In this document: piece after piece, positions 55,439 through 64,000 of the stretch | Layout: the number at the start of each line of letters is the position of its first letter | Position numbering within the stretch: position 1 is the stretch's first letter | Assembly: GCF_002831565.1 (NCBI RefSeq) | Contig: NZ_CP025096.1 | Location: forward strand, 1,364,001 to 1,428,000 | From: Spirosoma pollinicola | GTDB lineage: Bacteria > Bacteroidota > Bacteroidia > Cytophagales > Spirosomataceae | Direction of reading: 5' to 3' | Length of the DNA: 64,000 nucleotides | The notes under the pieces: model-generated | What the model saw: the letters and a program-made list of their open reading frames with translations, nothing else | Database searches by the model: none | Told to the model about the DNA's origin: nothing | Program-made: the position numbers and the translations under genes

Positions 55439-55985
55439 ACAGACACTAGATATTTACTATAGGTTGGTTGTAAAAAGGCTGTTTCAGGTTTCCTGTCAGT
55501 CTTTTTTTATGCTCACCCTGCCTGTCACTTTAACGGGATTACTAGTCTTTTATCAAGGAAATGTGCGTGAGACGACAGCAGGGCATTTGCCGTTTCATAC
55601 GGCACCGGGACAGCACGCCGTCGCAGGCCCGGAAAATCAATCACTTGATAGCAAGCAAGTTGATGAGCAATGATTGTAAGTATCACGAAATCAACCAGTA
55701 ACTGAAAATGAGACGTCGATTAACGAGACAGCAATTTAAGACAACAGCCATTTTCTAGGAAAATCATTATCAGCATAAACAGATTATCTCAGACAAACGG
55801 GCGTTTTTTTAGATCAGGTATAGATGATATAGGAAAGGGAAAATTACAACGAAATTTCCCATTCACTGGCCCCAAGCCTAAAACCTATATGTGTCGAAGT
55901 GCAAATTTTCAGTGACAGGTATAAATTTATGTATTGCACATTGACCACTTTTACTGGTACTTTTGGGTGTTAGTAAACATAATGG
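55439..55985. other. Gap after the FG-GAP gene: no gene seen
   Basis: Beyond the terminator at 55472-55508 this stretch holds no convincing gene and turns AT-rich. A 54-codon frame (55509-55673) begins on the terminator T-run and is not accepted. It forms the left edge of the accessory island. Confidence 0.5.
55472..55508 (+). terminator. Probable intrinsic terminator after the FG-GAP gene
   Basis: AAAAAGGCTG pairs with CAGTCTTTTT (one G-T wobble), with an inner CAGG/CCTG stem in the loop and a seven-T run, 33 bp past the stop codon. Confidence 0.65.
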
Positions 55986-56119
55986 CAGTGGCTGTTGCAA
56001 AGGTCGAAAAGCGGTTCGGTTGGTTCAATATATGAGTACTACGCAGCCAAACTTTACTTCGAAAACTATACGTTGAGCCGGGTAGTCCAGACGTGTACCG
56101 ACTTTTGCAACAGCCACTG
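55986..56119. mobile_element. MITE, copy 1
   Basis: A 130-bp core (55988-56117) is bounded by inverted ends CAGTGGCTGTTGCAAAGGTCG and CGACTTTTGCAACAGCCACTG. It differs from copy 2 at only about three positions and lies in the same orientation. Inside is a frame that reads YEYYAAKLYFENYTLSRVV and runs to the right end, suggesting an internal-deletion derivative of an insertion sequence. No transposase gene is present. The ends beginning GGCTGTTGCAAAA suggest an IS-type TIR, but the family is not determined. Confidence 0.85.
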
Positions 56120-56127
56120 ATGTTATG

Positions 56128-56177
56128 TAAAGCTAAGGCTTAAAGCAGTGCCTGCGACGCTTTAGGCCTTAGCTTTA
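56128..56177. terminator. Hairpin downstream of the FkbM gene
   Basis: A 19-bp arm (TAAAGCTAAGGC plus TTAAAGC) pairs with its complement at 56159-56177, with one mismatch. It lies past the 3' end of the FkbM gene and beside MITE copy 1; it probably ends the FkbM transcript, though the T-run is short. Confidence 0.6.
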
Positions 56178-56227
56178 TTTAAGGTGTCCCATAAGTTCGG
56201 TACACCGATAAATCTGACTATCTGACA

Positions 56228-57043
56228 CTATTTAGCTAGCCATTTCTCATTAATATATAACACACTGTGGTACTGAGTTGGAGCATTTGACATTGAACGA
56301 CCATCGAAAGCAACAAACCCATAGTCGCTGAGAAATGAAGGTACTCGTTCATCATCATATCCATCTAAGTAAATCGCTTTTATCCTAGTCTCGTCGAAAA
56401 ACTTACTTGCACCCTGTAAGACTTCCCACTCATGCCCCTCCACATCGATCTTCAGTATCATGGAATGTCCATCTAACGCAAAAGAATCTAATCGCCGAGT
56501 GGAAATGTTGACAATCCAGTTTGAATTTTGATTATGAGAAGCATTTATCAAAGCTCCGAAAACACCTGAAACGGCTCCCTTTGCAAACGGTATTACTTTC
56601 TCACTGTCAGACAGGCCCAGAATCTCAATATTTGCGTTCTTGTCCAGTAAAGTCCTTTTCAACTTCTCACCTGTTTCGGGATTTGCTTCGAAAGCATAGA
56701 ACTTTATGTTAGGATAGACATATTGTAATCTACTGATTATACTGGAATATAGTCCTACGTTTGCCCCTATATCAATAAATGTATCTTGAGGAGAAATAAT
56801 TAGGGCAATGTTAATAATTGAAGCTATTTCATCCCTAAAAACAATGTTACTGTTGGCATTCTTAGCTGCTCTGACATACCCTATTTCGGTTATTGTATTT
56901 GCATATATCTTTGAGCCAGCAATTTCAATATATGCGTTTTTGTCACGAATAAGTAATTTAGTCAGCCAAAGTCTAAATTTTGGTTTATTTATAAATAGTT
57001 TCCAAATAATCTTACTGATTATTTTATTGCTATAAATATTCAT
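56228..57043 (-). CDS. FkbM-family methyltransferase (AT-rich, probably acquired)
   Basis: The protein is 271 aa. The SAM-binding motif is TFIDIGANVGLYSSIISRLQ (about residues 93-112), followed by the acidic AFEANPETGEKL and the LKIDVEGHEWEVLQGA motif of FkbM enzymes. They methylate hydroxyl groups of sugars or small molecules. Base composition is markedly more AT-rich than all neighbours, and the gene lies between two same-orientation MITE copies with no glycosyltransferases nearby, so it looks like a transferred single gene. The target of methylation is unknown. Confidence 0.88.
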   Translation of the reverse strand: MNIYSNKIISKIIWKLFINKPKFRLWLTKLLIRDKNAYIEIAGSKIYANTITEIGYVRAAKNANSNIVFRDEIASIINIALIISPQDTFIDIGANVGLYSSIISRLQYVYPNIKFYAFEANPETGEKLKRTLLDKNANIEILGLSDSEKVIPFAKGAVSGVFGALINASHNQNSNWIVNISTRRLDSFALDGHSMILKIDVEGHEWEVLQGASKFFDETRIKAIYLDGYDDERVPSFLSDYGFVAFDGRSMSNAPTQYHSVLYINEKWLAK

Positions 57044-57719
57044 TGTATTGGATATTTCGAGATGTTTCTGCTAAAGTGTTCTACTGTCTTCAATTGATTT
57101 GCACGGATGTTCTGAATAAACGGTCCAAGCAGGCATATCTTTTCGGGTAGTGTTAAGATAGTACAATAGAATCATCATCCATCAAGGACTACCTACTTTT
57201 TAGTAAGCGGTCGCGAATCAGGAATCAGATGGTAGGTTAAGGCAAACATGTTGCGAAATGTAGCTCTTGGAAGTTGAAAATGAGCCGTTTTTAATCTATT
57301 TGGCAAAAATGGCTAAACAGGTCCATAGGATGGGTAGTTAGATCTGCATAACTGCCAGATTATTAGACTATTATGGATTCCATGTGGCGGATATACCCTG
57401 AATGTGTTAACTACCCCGATGATGAATTGAGGGAAGCCGAAGTCGGTTAGTTCTCAACAAGAAATAGGTTGATCGATTGCGGCCTCTCTAACTTCTATCG
57501 TCCGCAATAAATAGTCCAAAGCCGTTGTATAATCAAAGGTTATGTTAACCCTAAGGCTATTTTTAATGGTCCTTTACTCGTAGTGGGCGAGCTCAATCTA
57601 GCAATATTTCATTAACATAGTACCGACCCATTCTCTCCCCTCTGTAAGTTACAATCCGGCCTGTTTTTAGGGCTTCTATAAGGTGGTTGATCTAGGAATA
57701 GTTCATTAACATAAGATAT
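57044..57719. other. AT-rich non-coding stretch with a short imperfect direct repeat
   Basis: No gene is recognised. A 25-bp sequence at 57596-57620 recurs at 57690-57714 with 22 of 25 matches, both containing TTCATTAACATA, the second ending directly at MITE copy 2. A short fragment at about 57180-57237 reads SIKDYLLFSKRSRIRNQ and may be a mobile-element remnant; this is weak. Confidence 0.5.
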
Positions 57720-57849
57720 GTGGCTGTTGCAAAAGTCGAAAAGCGGTTCGGTTGGTTCAATATATGAATACTACGCAGCCAAACTTTACTTCGAAAACTA
57801 TACGTTGAGCCGGGTAGTCCAGACGTGTACCGACTTTTGCAACAGACAC
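57720..57849. mobile_element. MITE, copy 2
   Basis: A 130-bp element nearly identical to copy 1 (about three differences), same orientation, with ends GTGGCTGTTGCAAAAGTCG and CGACTTTTGCAACAGACAC. The flanks GATAT and ATATC extend the inverted repeat. Together with copy 1 it brackets the FkbM gene over about 1.9 kb. Confidence 0.85.
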
Positions 57850-58088
57850 ATATCTCATGAAGCCCTACTAAGAAAAGTGCAAAAGGAGTCCCCTTAATTT
57901 ATTCTCACTAAACGCTTGATTTCTGTTACACGAATTTCCTTAAGTCAAGGGACGGCTTTTTATGCAAAACGGCAAATGCACACGGCAGCGTTTCGAATCA
58001 TAAGAATGTCCATGAAAAGCAAAATTTGCTCCATTCCGGGTAGGACTATAATGGCTTAAATTTGTGCTAAGTCAATATCTCTCAGCGT
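57850..58088. promoter_or_regulatory. Region upstream of the PSD1/DUF1501 genes
   Basis: A 239-bp non-coding stretch after MITE copy 2. It should hold the promoter for the gene pair that begins at 58089; no clear promoter was identified. Confidence 0.35.
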
Positions 58089-60857
58089 ATGAACATAAAA
58101 TCGGTCGTCTTTATTGGAATAGGAATTGGGGGGGTATTTGTGCTATCCTCTTTTTTCGGTCTGTTTGGGGAGCGAGTCGATTTCAACACGCAGGTTAAAC
58201 CACTCCTGAATAAAAACTGCATTGCCTGCCACGGCGGGGTCAAGAAAGCAGGGGGCTTTTCGGTGTTGTTCCGGCATGAAGCCGTTGCACCCACAAAGTC
58301 GGGGAAACCGGCTATTATCCCCGGCGATGCGGATGCCAGCGAGATGATTCGTCGGCTCACGCTGGAGGACCATACCGAACGCATGCCGCTGGAAGCCGCT
58401 CCCCTCAAACCAGACGATATCGCCCTGCTTCGGAAGTGGATCGATCAGGGAGCCGACTGGGGTGACCATTGGGCCTATACGCGCATCGAGAAGCCTGACG
58501 TGCCCGTCATTGGTACGTTCTGGAGCCGCCTGGGCCTGCGTGACAACGCCGAACTGGACTGGGCCAGAAATGACATTGACCATTTTACGCTCCAGAAAAT
58601 GAAGGCGCAAGCCTTACTGCCGTCGCCAGAAGCCGACCGGGCTACCCTGCTCCGGCGCGTCTCACTCGACCTGACGGGACTACCCCCAACGGAGCAGGAA
58701 ATGGCTGGGTTTACTAAGGATAAATCACCCGATGCCTACGAGAAAGTAGTGGATCGTTTGCTGGCTTCACCCACCTACGGGGAACGCTGGACCGCTCTCT
58801 GGCTCGACCTGGCCCGATACGCTGACTCGAAAGGGTACGAAAAAGATACCGAGCGGAAAATATGGCGGTACCGCGACTGGGTTATCAACGCCTTCAACCA
58901 GGATAAACCCTACAATCAATTTGTGGTAGAGCAACTGGCGGGTGATCTGCTCCCGAACCGGACGGATGCGGATTTGATCGCCACTGGTTTTCACCGTAAC
59001 ACCATGACGAATGACGAGGGCGGCACGCAGGACGAAGAGTTTCGCACGGCTGCCGTTATCGACCGGGTAAATACGACCTGGGATGTGTTTCAGGGTACTA
59101 CCTTTTCCTGCGTACAATGCCACAGCCATCCGTATGACCCGTTTACGCACGACGAATATTATAAATACCTCGCCTTTTTCAACAACACCCGCGACGAAGA
59201 CGTAACGACAGACACACCCACTCTTCGTTTCTTTAAAGATCAGGACTCCGTTCACGTGGCAACCCTCAAAACGTGGTTAACAACGCACCATACCCAGCCG
59301 AAACAACTGCAGGAGTGGGTCAATTTTGTTCGGCTTACCGAGCCTAAAATCAACTCGCATGATTTTGACCAGTACGTGAACGCATCGCTGCTGGATGCCA
59401 AGTACTTTGGGGTGCAGGATGGTGGCTCAGCCCGAATTAAGCCCATTAACCTGACCGGCATCAACCGCTTTATCATGGCGATTGGCACCCAGTCGAAGGG
59501 AGCCGTGCTGACGATGCATCAGGATAGCCCCACCGGACCGTCTCTGCTGACCATACCCGTGCCGAATACGGGCAGTCAGGGGAAAGATACGGTCATGATT
59601 TATGCCCTGCCTCAGCTTACCGGCAGCCATTCCATCTACCTGACACTGGCTAACCCAAGGCAACCAAAAGACTGGGTTGTCATAAAATGGGTCTCATTCC
59701 GCCCTGCTCTGCCGGGAACACCGGCGACGACGCTGGGCGATATGGACGCGAAACTCCAGGCTGTTTTGAACGCGAAACCAGAATCGACTCCCGTGCTGGT
59801 AGAAGCTACGGGTGATCTGGACCGGAAAACGCACATTTTCGAGCGGGGAAACTGGCTGGTGAAAGGGAAACAGGTGCAGCCGGATGTGCCAAAATCATTG
59901 CCGCCCCTGCCCACCGATTCAACCGGAAAGCCGGTTCGTAACCGACTGGGTCTTGCCCGGTGGATGGTGCAGCGCGAGCATCCCCTGACGGCGCGGGTAG
60001 CCGTTAACCGATTGTGGGAACAGCTCTTCGGTACGGGACTGGTCGAAACGGTGGAAGACATGGGTACGCAGGGGATTCAGCCCACTCATCGGGAATTACT
60101 GGACTACCTGGCGGCTGAGTTCATGGATACCGACCATTGGTCGATGAAACGCTTGCTGAAGCGTATCGTAACCTCCGCTACCTATCGTCAGCAATCGGTG
60201 GCTTCTGCCGAACTGGTCGCCAGAGATCCGTTCAATACCTGGCTGGCGCGTGGACCCCGCGTTCGGCTGACGGCCGAGCAGGTACGCGATCAGGCATTGG
60301 CGGTGAGTGGGCTGTTGAGTTACAAACGGTTTGGCCCCAGCGTGAAACCCGTGCAGCCGGACGGCATCTGGCAATCGCCCTACAATGGCGAAAGCTGGAA
60401 ACCGAGTGACGGGGAGGACCAGCATCGCCGGGCCATTTACACCTACTGGAAACGGACGGCTCCCTACCCGTCCATGACAACCTTCGACAGCCCCAGCCGG
60501 GAGTTTTGTCAGGTACGACGCATCCGGACCAACACGCCCTTGCAGGCGCTGGTTACGTTGAACGACCCGGTATTCATAGAGTCGGCTCAGTCGCTGGCAA
60601 CGCTGATGCAGCAGCGCGGCAAAACCCCGGAGCAACAGATAAAGGCTGGTTTTCGGCAGGTTACCCAGCGGGATGCGTCTCCGCAGAAAATGGCCGTGCT
60701 TCTGAAATTATACCAGCAGTCGGCAATGTATTACAAACAGCATCCGGCCGATACCCGAACGTTTCTGGCTGGTATTGACGCCACGCCACAACTGGCCGCG
60801 CTGACCGTTACGGCCAACACCCTGCTTAACCTGGACGAGACAATCACGAAAGAATAA
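58089..60857 (+). CDS. PSD1-type cytochrome with DUF1549 and DUF1553
   Basis: The protein is 922 aa. The N-terminal part has a signal-anchor (SVVFIGIGIGGVFVLSSFF) and a heme-binding CIACHG at 44-49, giving a planctomycete-type cytochrome c domain. DUF1549 spans about 160-370 and contains a second CxxCH (CVQCHSHPYDPF near 343). A middle region leads to DUF1553 (about 620-890: AVNRLWEQLFGTGLVETVED, SATYRQQSV, RLTAEQVRDQALAVSG, NTPLQALVTLNDPVFIESAQ). This architecture is abundant in Planctomycetes and also occurs in Bacteroidota, often with DUF1501 proteins. The role is unknown, presumably an extracytoplasmic redox reaction. Confidence 0.9.
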   Translation: MNIKSVVFIGIGIGGVFVLSSFFGLFGERVDFNTQVKPLLNKNCIACHGGVKKAGGFSVLFRHEAVAPTKSGKPAIIPGDADASEMIRRLTLEDHTERMPLEAAPLKPDDIALLRKWIDQGADWGDHWAYTRIEKPDVPVIGTFWSRLGLRDNAELDWARNDIDHFTLQKMKAQALLPSPEADRATLLRRVSLDLTGLPPTEQEMAGFTKDKSPDAYEKVVDRLLASPTYGERWTALWLDLARYADSKGYEKDTERKIWRYRDWVINAFNQDKPYNQFVVEQLAGDLLPNRTDADLIATGFHRNTMTNDEGGTQDEEFRTAAVIDRVNTTWDVFQGTTFSCVQCHSHPYDPFTHDEYYKYLAFFNNTRDEDVTTDTPTLRFFKDQDSVHVATLKTWLTTHHTQPKQLQEWVNFVRLTEPKINSHDFDQYVNASLLDAKYFGVQDGGSARIKPINLTGINRFIMAIGTQSKGAVLTMHQDSPTGPSLLTIPVPNTGSQGKDTVMIYALPQLTGSHSIYLTLANPRQPKDWVVIKWVSFRPALPGTPATTLGDMDAKLQAVLNAKPESTPVLVEATGDLDRKTHIFERGNWLVKGKQVQPDVPKSLPPLPTDSTGKPVRNRLGLARWMVQREHPLTARVAVNRLWEQLFGTGLVETVEDMGTQGIQPTHRELLDYLAAEFMDTDHWSMKRLLKRIVTSATYRQQSVASAELVARDPFNTWLARGPRVRLTAEQVRDQALAVSGLLSYKRFGPSVKPVQPDGIWQSPYNGESWKPSDGEDQHRRAIYTYWKRTAPYPSMTTFDSPSREFCQVRRIRTNTPLQALVTLNDPVFIESAQSLATLMQQRGKTPEQQIKAGFRQVTQRDASPQKMAVLLKLYQQSAMYYKQHPADTRTFLAGIDATPQLAALTVTANTLLNLDETITKE

Positions 60858-60858
60858 G

Positions 60859-62367
60859 ATGAAAAAGCTACTCGACGAACTTCAGCAGGCCGCCCTCCAA
60901 CGCGAAACGCGCCGGCATTTCCTGCATACCTGTTCCACCGGGCTCGGTGCCATGGCCCTGGGGTCTTTTCTGGAAAGTTGCGGTTTTGCCGATAAGACAG
61001 CCGATAAAAAAGCCGGGCAGGTACCTGTAATCAGCAGCCCCGACGAATCGCCGATGGCGGTGCGGTCGGCACAATTTTCGGGTAAGGCCAAACGGGTAAT
61101 TTATATTCACATGGCGGGGTCGCCCTCGCAGCTTGAACTGTTCGACTACAAGCCCGAACTGGTCAAATACAATGGTAAAGACTGCCCGCAGGAATTACTG
61201 ACGGGCAAAAAGTTTGCGTTTATCCGGGGCGTTCCCAAGATGCTGGGACCGCAGGGGAAGTTTGCCCAGCACGGTCAGTCGGGGGCGTGGGTATCCGATT
61301 ATCTGCCCCATTTGCAGGGGGTGGTTGATGATATCACGTTCCTGAAAGCCATGCACACCGATCAGTTCAACCATGCCCCCGCGCAGTTGCTGATGCATAC
61401 GGGTTCGGCCCGGCTGGGTAGACCGAGTATTGGTTCCTGGGTAACGTATGGCCTTGGTTCCGAGAATGACAATTTGCCGGGTTACATCGTGCTTGCATCA
61501 GGCGGTAAGCAACCGGATGCCGGTAAATCCGTATGGGGGAGCGGTTTTCTGCCATCCGTGTATCAGGGTGTGCAATGCCGCACTGATGGCGACCCGGTTC
61601 TGTACGCGTCCGATCCGGCGGGTATGCCCAGAAGTCTGCGGGGTAAAACGATCGAAGCCATATCGGCCATTAATCAGCAGCAATACAACGATGTAAAAGA
61701 TCCGGAAATACTCACCCGGATTGCCCAGTACGAACTGGCCTATCGAATGCAGATGTCGGTGCCGGATTCGATGGACATCAAAAGCGAACCACAATACATG
61801 CTCGATATGTATGGCGTTGACCCAAACAAAGGGTCATTTGCCCGCAACTGTCTGCTGGCCCGGCGGCTGGTGGAGCGTGGTGTTCGGTTCGTTCAACTCT
61901 TCGACTGGGGCTGGGATACGCACGGCACCAGTGCCGATGGGTCCATCGATGTGGGTCTTCACGACAAGTGCCGCCAGTCGGACCAGGCTGTAGCGGCTTT
62001 GCTCAAAGACTTGAAACAGCGTGGTTTACTGGATGATACACTGGTGGTATGGGGTGGCGAATTTGGTCGGACTCCCATGCAGGAGAACCGCGATGGTCAG
62101 ACGCTGCCGTTTATGGGCCGTGACCATCATCTGGATGCCTTTACGGTCTGGATGGCAGGAGGGGGTGTTAAGAAGGGATTCTCTTTCGGCGAAACGGACG
62201 ACATTGGCTACTACGGTGTGAAAGACCAGGTCCACGTTCACGACCTTCAGGCCACCATCCTGCATCTGCTGGGCTTCGACCATGAAAAGCTGACCTACCA
62301 GTTTCAGGGCCGCCCATTCCGATTAACCGACGTGGCCGGGAAAGTAATAAAACCTATTCTTGCTTAA
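60859..62367 (+). CDS. DUF1501-family protein with Tat-like signal
   Basis: The protein is 502 aa. A twin-arginine-type start (ETRRHFLHTCSTGLGAMAL, Arg18-Arg19) points to folded export. The body matches DUF1501, related to sulfatase/alkaline-phosphatase folds (YIHMAGSPSQLELFDYKPEL, LFDWGWDTHG, VVWGGEFGRTP, MGRDHHLDAFTVWMAGGGVK). It starts 1 bp after the stop of the PSD1 gene and the two families are regularly paired, so they probably act together outside the cytoplasm. The reaction is not known. Confidence 0.92.
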   Translation: MKKLLDELQQAALQRETRRHFLHTCSTGLGAMALGSFLESCGFADKTADKKAGQVPVISSPDESPMAVRSAQFSGKAKRVIYIHMAGSPSQLELFDYKPELVKYNGKDCPQELLTGKKFAFIRGVPKMLGPQGKFAQHGQSGAWVSDYLPHLQGVVDDITFLKAMHTDQFNHAPAQLLMHTGSARLGRPSIGSWVTYGLGSENDNLPGYIVLASGGKQPDAGKSVWGSGFLPSVYQGVQCRTDGDPVLYASDPAGMPRSLRGKTIEAISAINQQQYNDVKDPEILTRIAQYELAYRMQMSVPDSMDIKSEPQYMLDMYGVDPNKGSFARNCLLARRLVERGVRFVQLFDWGWDTHGTSADGSIDVGLHDKCRQSDQAVAALLKDLKQRGLLDDTLVVWGGEFGRTPMQENRDGQTLPFMGRDHHLDAFTVWMAGGGVKKGFSFGETDDIGYYGVKDQVHVHDLQATILHLLGFDHEKLTYQFQGRPFRLTDVAGKVIKPILA

Positions 62368-62483
62368 TAGGATGGTATGATATAGCTAGTAGTTCATGAA
62401 GGTATTGGCTTAACTGCGTTGCCAACTATTACTCCCAGACCAAAGCAGTGTCAACTTTTTTTAGGACGGGACACGCTTGAAAA

Positions 62484-62842
62484 GGCATTGGCTTCCGCAG
62501 TCTGAATGATGCCATCGATACCACCACCGCGCAAGGCCGCTTAGTGTTTAACTTATTTGCGTCGCTGGCCGAGTTCGATGGCACAGCAGCGGCTGGCCGT
62601 CGGCCACCCGGCGTGATATGATCCGGGAGCGTACCAAAGCGGTTCTAGCGGCAGCTCGTGCCAGGGGACGAATAGGTGGCCGACCAAAGGGACTCACTGT
62701 TGAGGCCCAGGCAAAGGCACAGGCCGTCAAATCCATATATGCCCTCAAGACACATACAATGTTAGAGATTGGTCAGCTGTTTCACGTAAGCCGAGCAATG
62801 GTGTATCTATATTTAGCTTGGAAGGAAGAAAATAAAGTTTGA
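62484..62842 (+). pseudogene. Serine recombinase (Tn3-type resolvase) remnant, C-terminal half
   Basis: The first frame reads GIGFRSLNDAIDTTTAQGRL and continues to FNLFASLAEF, as in DNA invertases/resolvases. A 32-bp insertion (62579-62610) shifts the frame, after which RDMIRERTKAVLAAARARG, RIGGRPKGL and a C-terminal HTH (TMLEIGQLFHVSRAMVYLYL) continue to a stop at 62842. The N-terminal catalytic domain with the active Ser is missing. It is a dead remnant of a transposon or integrated element. Confidence 0.85.
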
Positions 62843-62992
62843 GTAGTGAAGGACATTACTTTATAAAATGGGCCTTTAAAAAGACAATAAATGGGGGGCT
62901 GCCGACATTGGTACGTTTTGGCCAGCCTACTGTGGAATAGCGTAGCCCGGAAAATGGCAGAACTCGGCCAACGAATGGAAAAGGCAAATCAG

Positions 62993-64000
62993 CTACTCCA
63001 TATCCCGAAAGCTGCTGGGGGGAACTCCTTTCTCTTCCGAAAAAACCCGGCTGAAGTACCGGGGATTCTCGAAGCCCACTGCATAAGCAACCTCGGCAAC
63101 GCTCAAGGATGAATTGAGGAGTAGCTCTTCCGCTTTTCGCAGGCGAAGAGCCCTCAGGTAAGGAATGACCGATATGCCGGTCAGCGCCATTACCTTGCGA
63201 TACAGCGCGTTACGGCTCATGCCCATCAATTCACAAATCATGGTCATGTCAAGAGCCGCGTTGTCCAGATGATTCTCCAGGGTGCTGCGCAGTTTGGTCA
63301 CAAACTGGTCTTCCATCGCGTCGGTCCCGTTGGCGGACACCGGGCCAGCCTGCGGGTTACCCAGCGCCTGCTGGCTGTAATAGCGCTGCAAAAGCCGCCG
63401 GGTTCGTAGCAGATTGCCCAGCACAAGGAGCAGTTCCTCCCGCTGGAACGGCTTAACCAAATAGGCATCCCCCCCCCGCCGTAAGCCTGTAAGCCGGTCG
63501 TCAACGGCGGCCCGGGCCGTGAGCAGGACAATCGGAATGTGGCTCGTGCGTTCGTCGGACTTCAGGGTATCGCATAAGTCAAATCCATCTTTGACGGGCA
63601 TCATCACATCGCTCAGAATTAAGTCTGGTACAATGGTTAAAGCCTGATCAATACCGATCTGCCCGTTTTCGGCTCGTATGATTTGATACTCCTCCCGCAG
63701 GCAAGTCTGGATATAGATGGCCACATCGTCATTGTCTTCCACCAGCAGCAGCAGAGGGTGATCAAGAGCTTCCCCCCGCCCGGATTCGACCTGGTCTGGA
63801 GAGACCGGGTCACCTAACTCGGCTGAGTTCATCCAGACTGGGTCAGGGGCAAACTGGATGGGCACCGGCAGTACATCGTCGGCCATGGGTGCCTGCCGGG
63901 TCAGAGGCAGACAAACGACGAATTCAGCACCCGGATTCAGACCGAGCCCCTCCAGATCAGGTCGAACCAGACCGGGTCGATTGCGAACGGCCAGACCACC
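62993..64000 (-). CDS. Hybrid sensor protein, C-terminal part: HATPase end, receiver, AraC domain (partial)
   Basis: The frame is open to the right edge, and the residues before the first Met at 63886 look like the end of a HATPase domain (LNPGAEFVVCLPL), so the protein continues beyond the window. A receiver domain follows (LLLVEDNDDVAIY, phospho-acceptor Asp in LILSDVMMPVKDG, Lys in YLVKPFQREEL). The C-terminal AraC HTH pair (MTMICELMGMSRNALYRKV, SVAEVAYAVGFENPRYFSRV) ends the protein. It resembles the hybrid two-component protein at 32493. Its sensor part is not visible. Confidence 0.88.
   Translation of the reverse strand, partial: GGLAVRNRPGLVRPDLEGLGLNPGAEFVVCLPLTRQAPMADDVLPVPIQFAPDPVWMNSAELGDPVSPDQVESGRGEALDHPLLLLVEDNDDVAIYIQTCLREEYQIIRAENGQIGIDQALTIVPDLILSDVMMPVKDGFDLCDTLKSDERTSHIPIVLLTARAAVDDRLTGLRRGGDAYLVKPFQREELLLVLGNLLRTRRLLQRYYSQQALGNPQAGPVSANGTDAMEDQFVTKLRSTLENHLDNAALDMTMICELMGMSRNALYRKVMALTGISVIPYLRALRLRKAEELLLNSSLSVAEVAYAVGFENPRYFSRVFSEEKGVPPSSFRDME

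Noticed and set aside
55509..55673. Small frame of 54 codons after the FG-GAP gene
   Set aside because: Its start sits on the T-run of a terminator and the sequence has no conserved features.
55986..57849. CRISPR or tandem array in the 56-58 kb region
   Set aside because: Only two distant copies of a 130-bp element with inverted ends; there are no regularly spaced short repeats or cas genes.

Overview
The window is chromosomal DNA of a Bacteroidota bacterium, most likely a Cytophagales member of the Spirosoma type. The evidence is the SusC/SusD pair, a LytTR regulator with a Reg_prop-type kinase, a TPR hybrid sensor with a C-terminal AraC domain, FG-GAP/ASPIC and PSD1/DUF1501 proteins, and DUF5107-TPR and DKNYY proteins. 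Base composition is close to balanced, except for one AT-rich island at 56-58 kb. No rRNA, tRNA, CRISPR array or phage was seen.

Layout. 1-5.2 kb (minus): a PaoABC-like periplasmic molybdenum aldehyde oxidoreductase (molybdopterin subunit cut by the left edge) with a carboxymuconolactone-decarboxylase-like protein and an AraC regulator. 5.3-8.4 kb (plus): a long hairpin repeat, a secreted MBL-fold hydrolase and a GMC oxidoreductase. 8.5-13.5 kb (minus): maltooligosyltrehalose synthase and a photolyase/cryptochrome, separated by a decayed gene. 13.7 kb: a very polar small protein. 14.1-26.4 kb (minus): a run of mostly unfamiliar genes (DKNYY lipoprotein, tiny membrane peptide, Imm63-like protein, membrane and secreted proteins, an internally duplicated VWA protein, a lipoprotein), then YiaA, a truncated flavohemoglobin, a methyltransferase, a lipoprotein, an alpha/beta hydrolase and a second globin. 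26.7-30.5 kb (plus): a LytTR response regulator overlapping its kinase. 30.6-32.3 kb (minus): a PIN toxin/antitoxin pair and two small membrane proteins. 32.5-35.5 kb (plus): a one-piece hybrid two-component protein.

36-55 kb looks like a carbohydrate-use region: aldose 1-epimerase, AraC regulator, DUF5107-TPR protein, SGNH hydrolase, GH2 glycosidase and a sugar-porter MFS protein on one side, with a divergent SusC/SusD pair and an FG-GAP/ASPIC lipoprotein on the other. The likely flow is outer-membrane capture (SusC/D), hydrolysis and deacylation (GH2, SGNH), inner-membrane import (MFS) and mutarotation (GalM). Two related palindromic elements bracket the MFS-SusC-SusD block.

55.4-58 kb is an accessory island: an AT-rich FkbM methyltransferase between two nearly identical 130-bp MITEs in the same orientation. 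58.1-62.4 kb holds a PSD1 cytochrome and DUF1501 pair. It is followed by a resolvase pseudogene broken by a 32-bp insertion, and by the C-terminal part of a hybrid sensor that leaves the right edge.

The most unusual things seen are the flavohemoglobin that stops before its NAD domain, has lost FAD-binding residues and carries two C-terminal Cys-Pro motifs; the duplicated VWA protein inside a cluster of unknown secreted proteins; the family of long near-perfect palindromes with covarying arms; and the MITE-bracketed methyltransferase.
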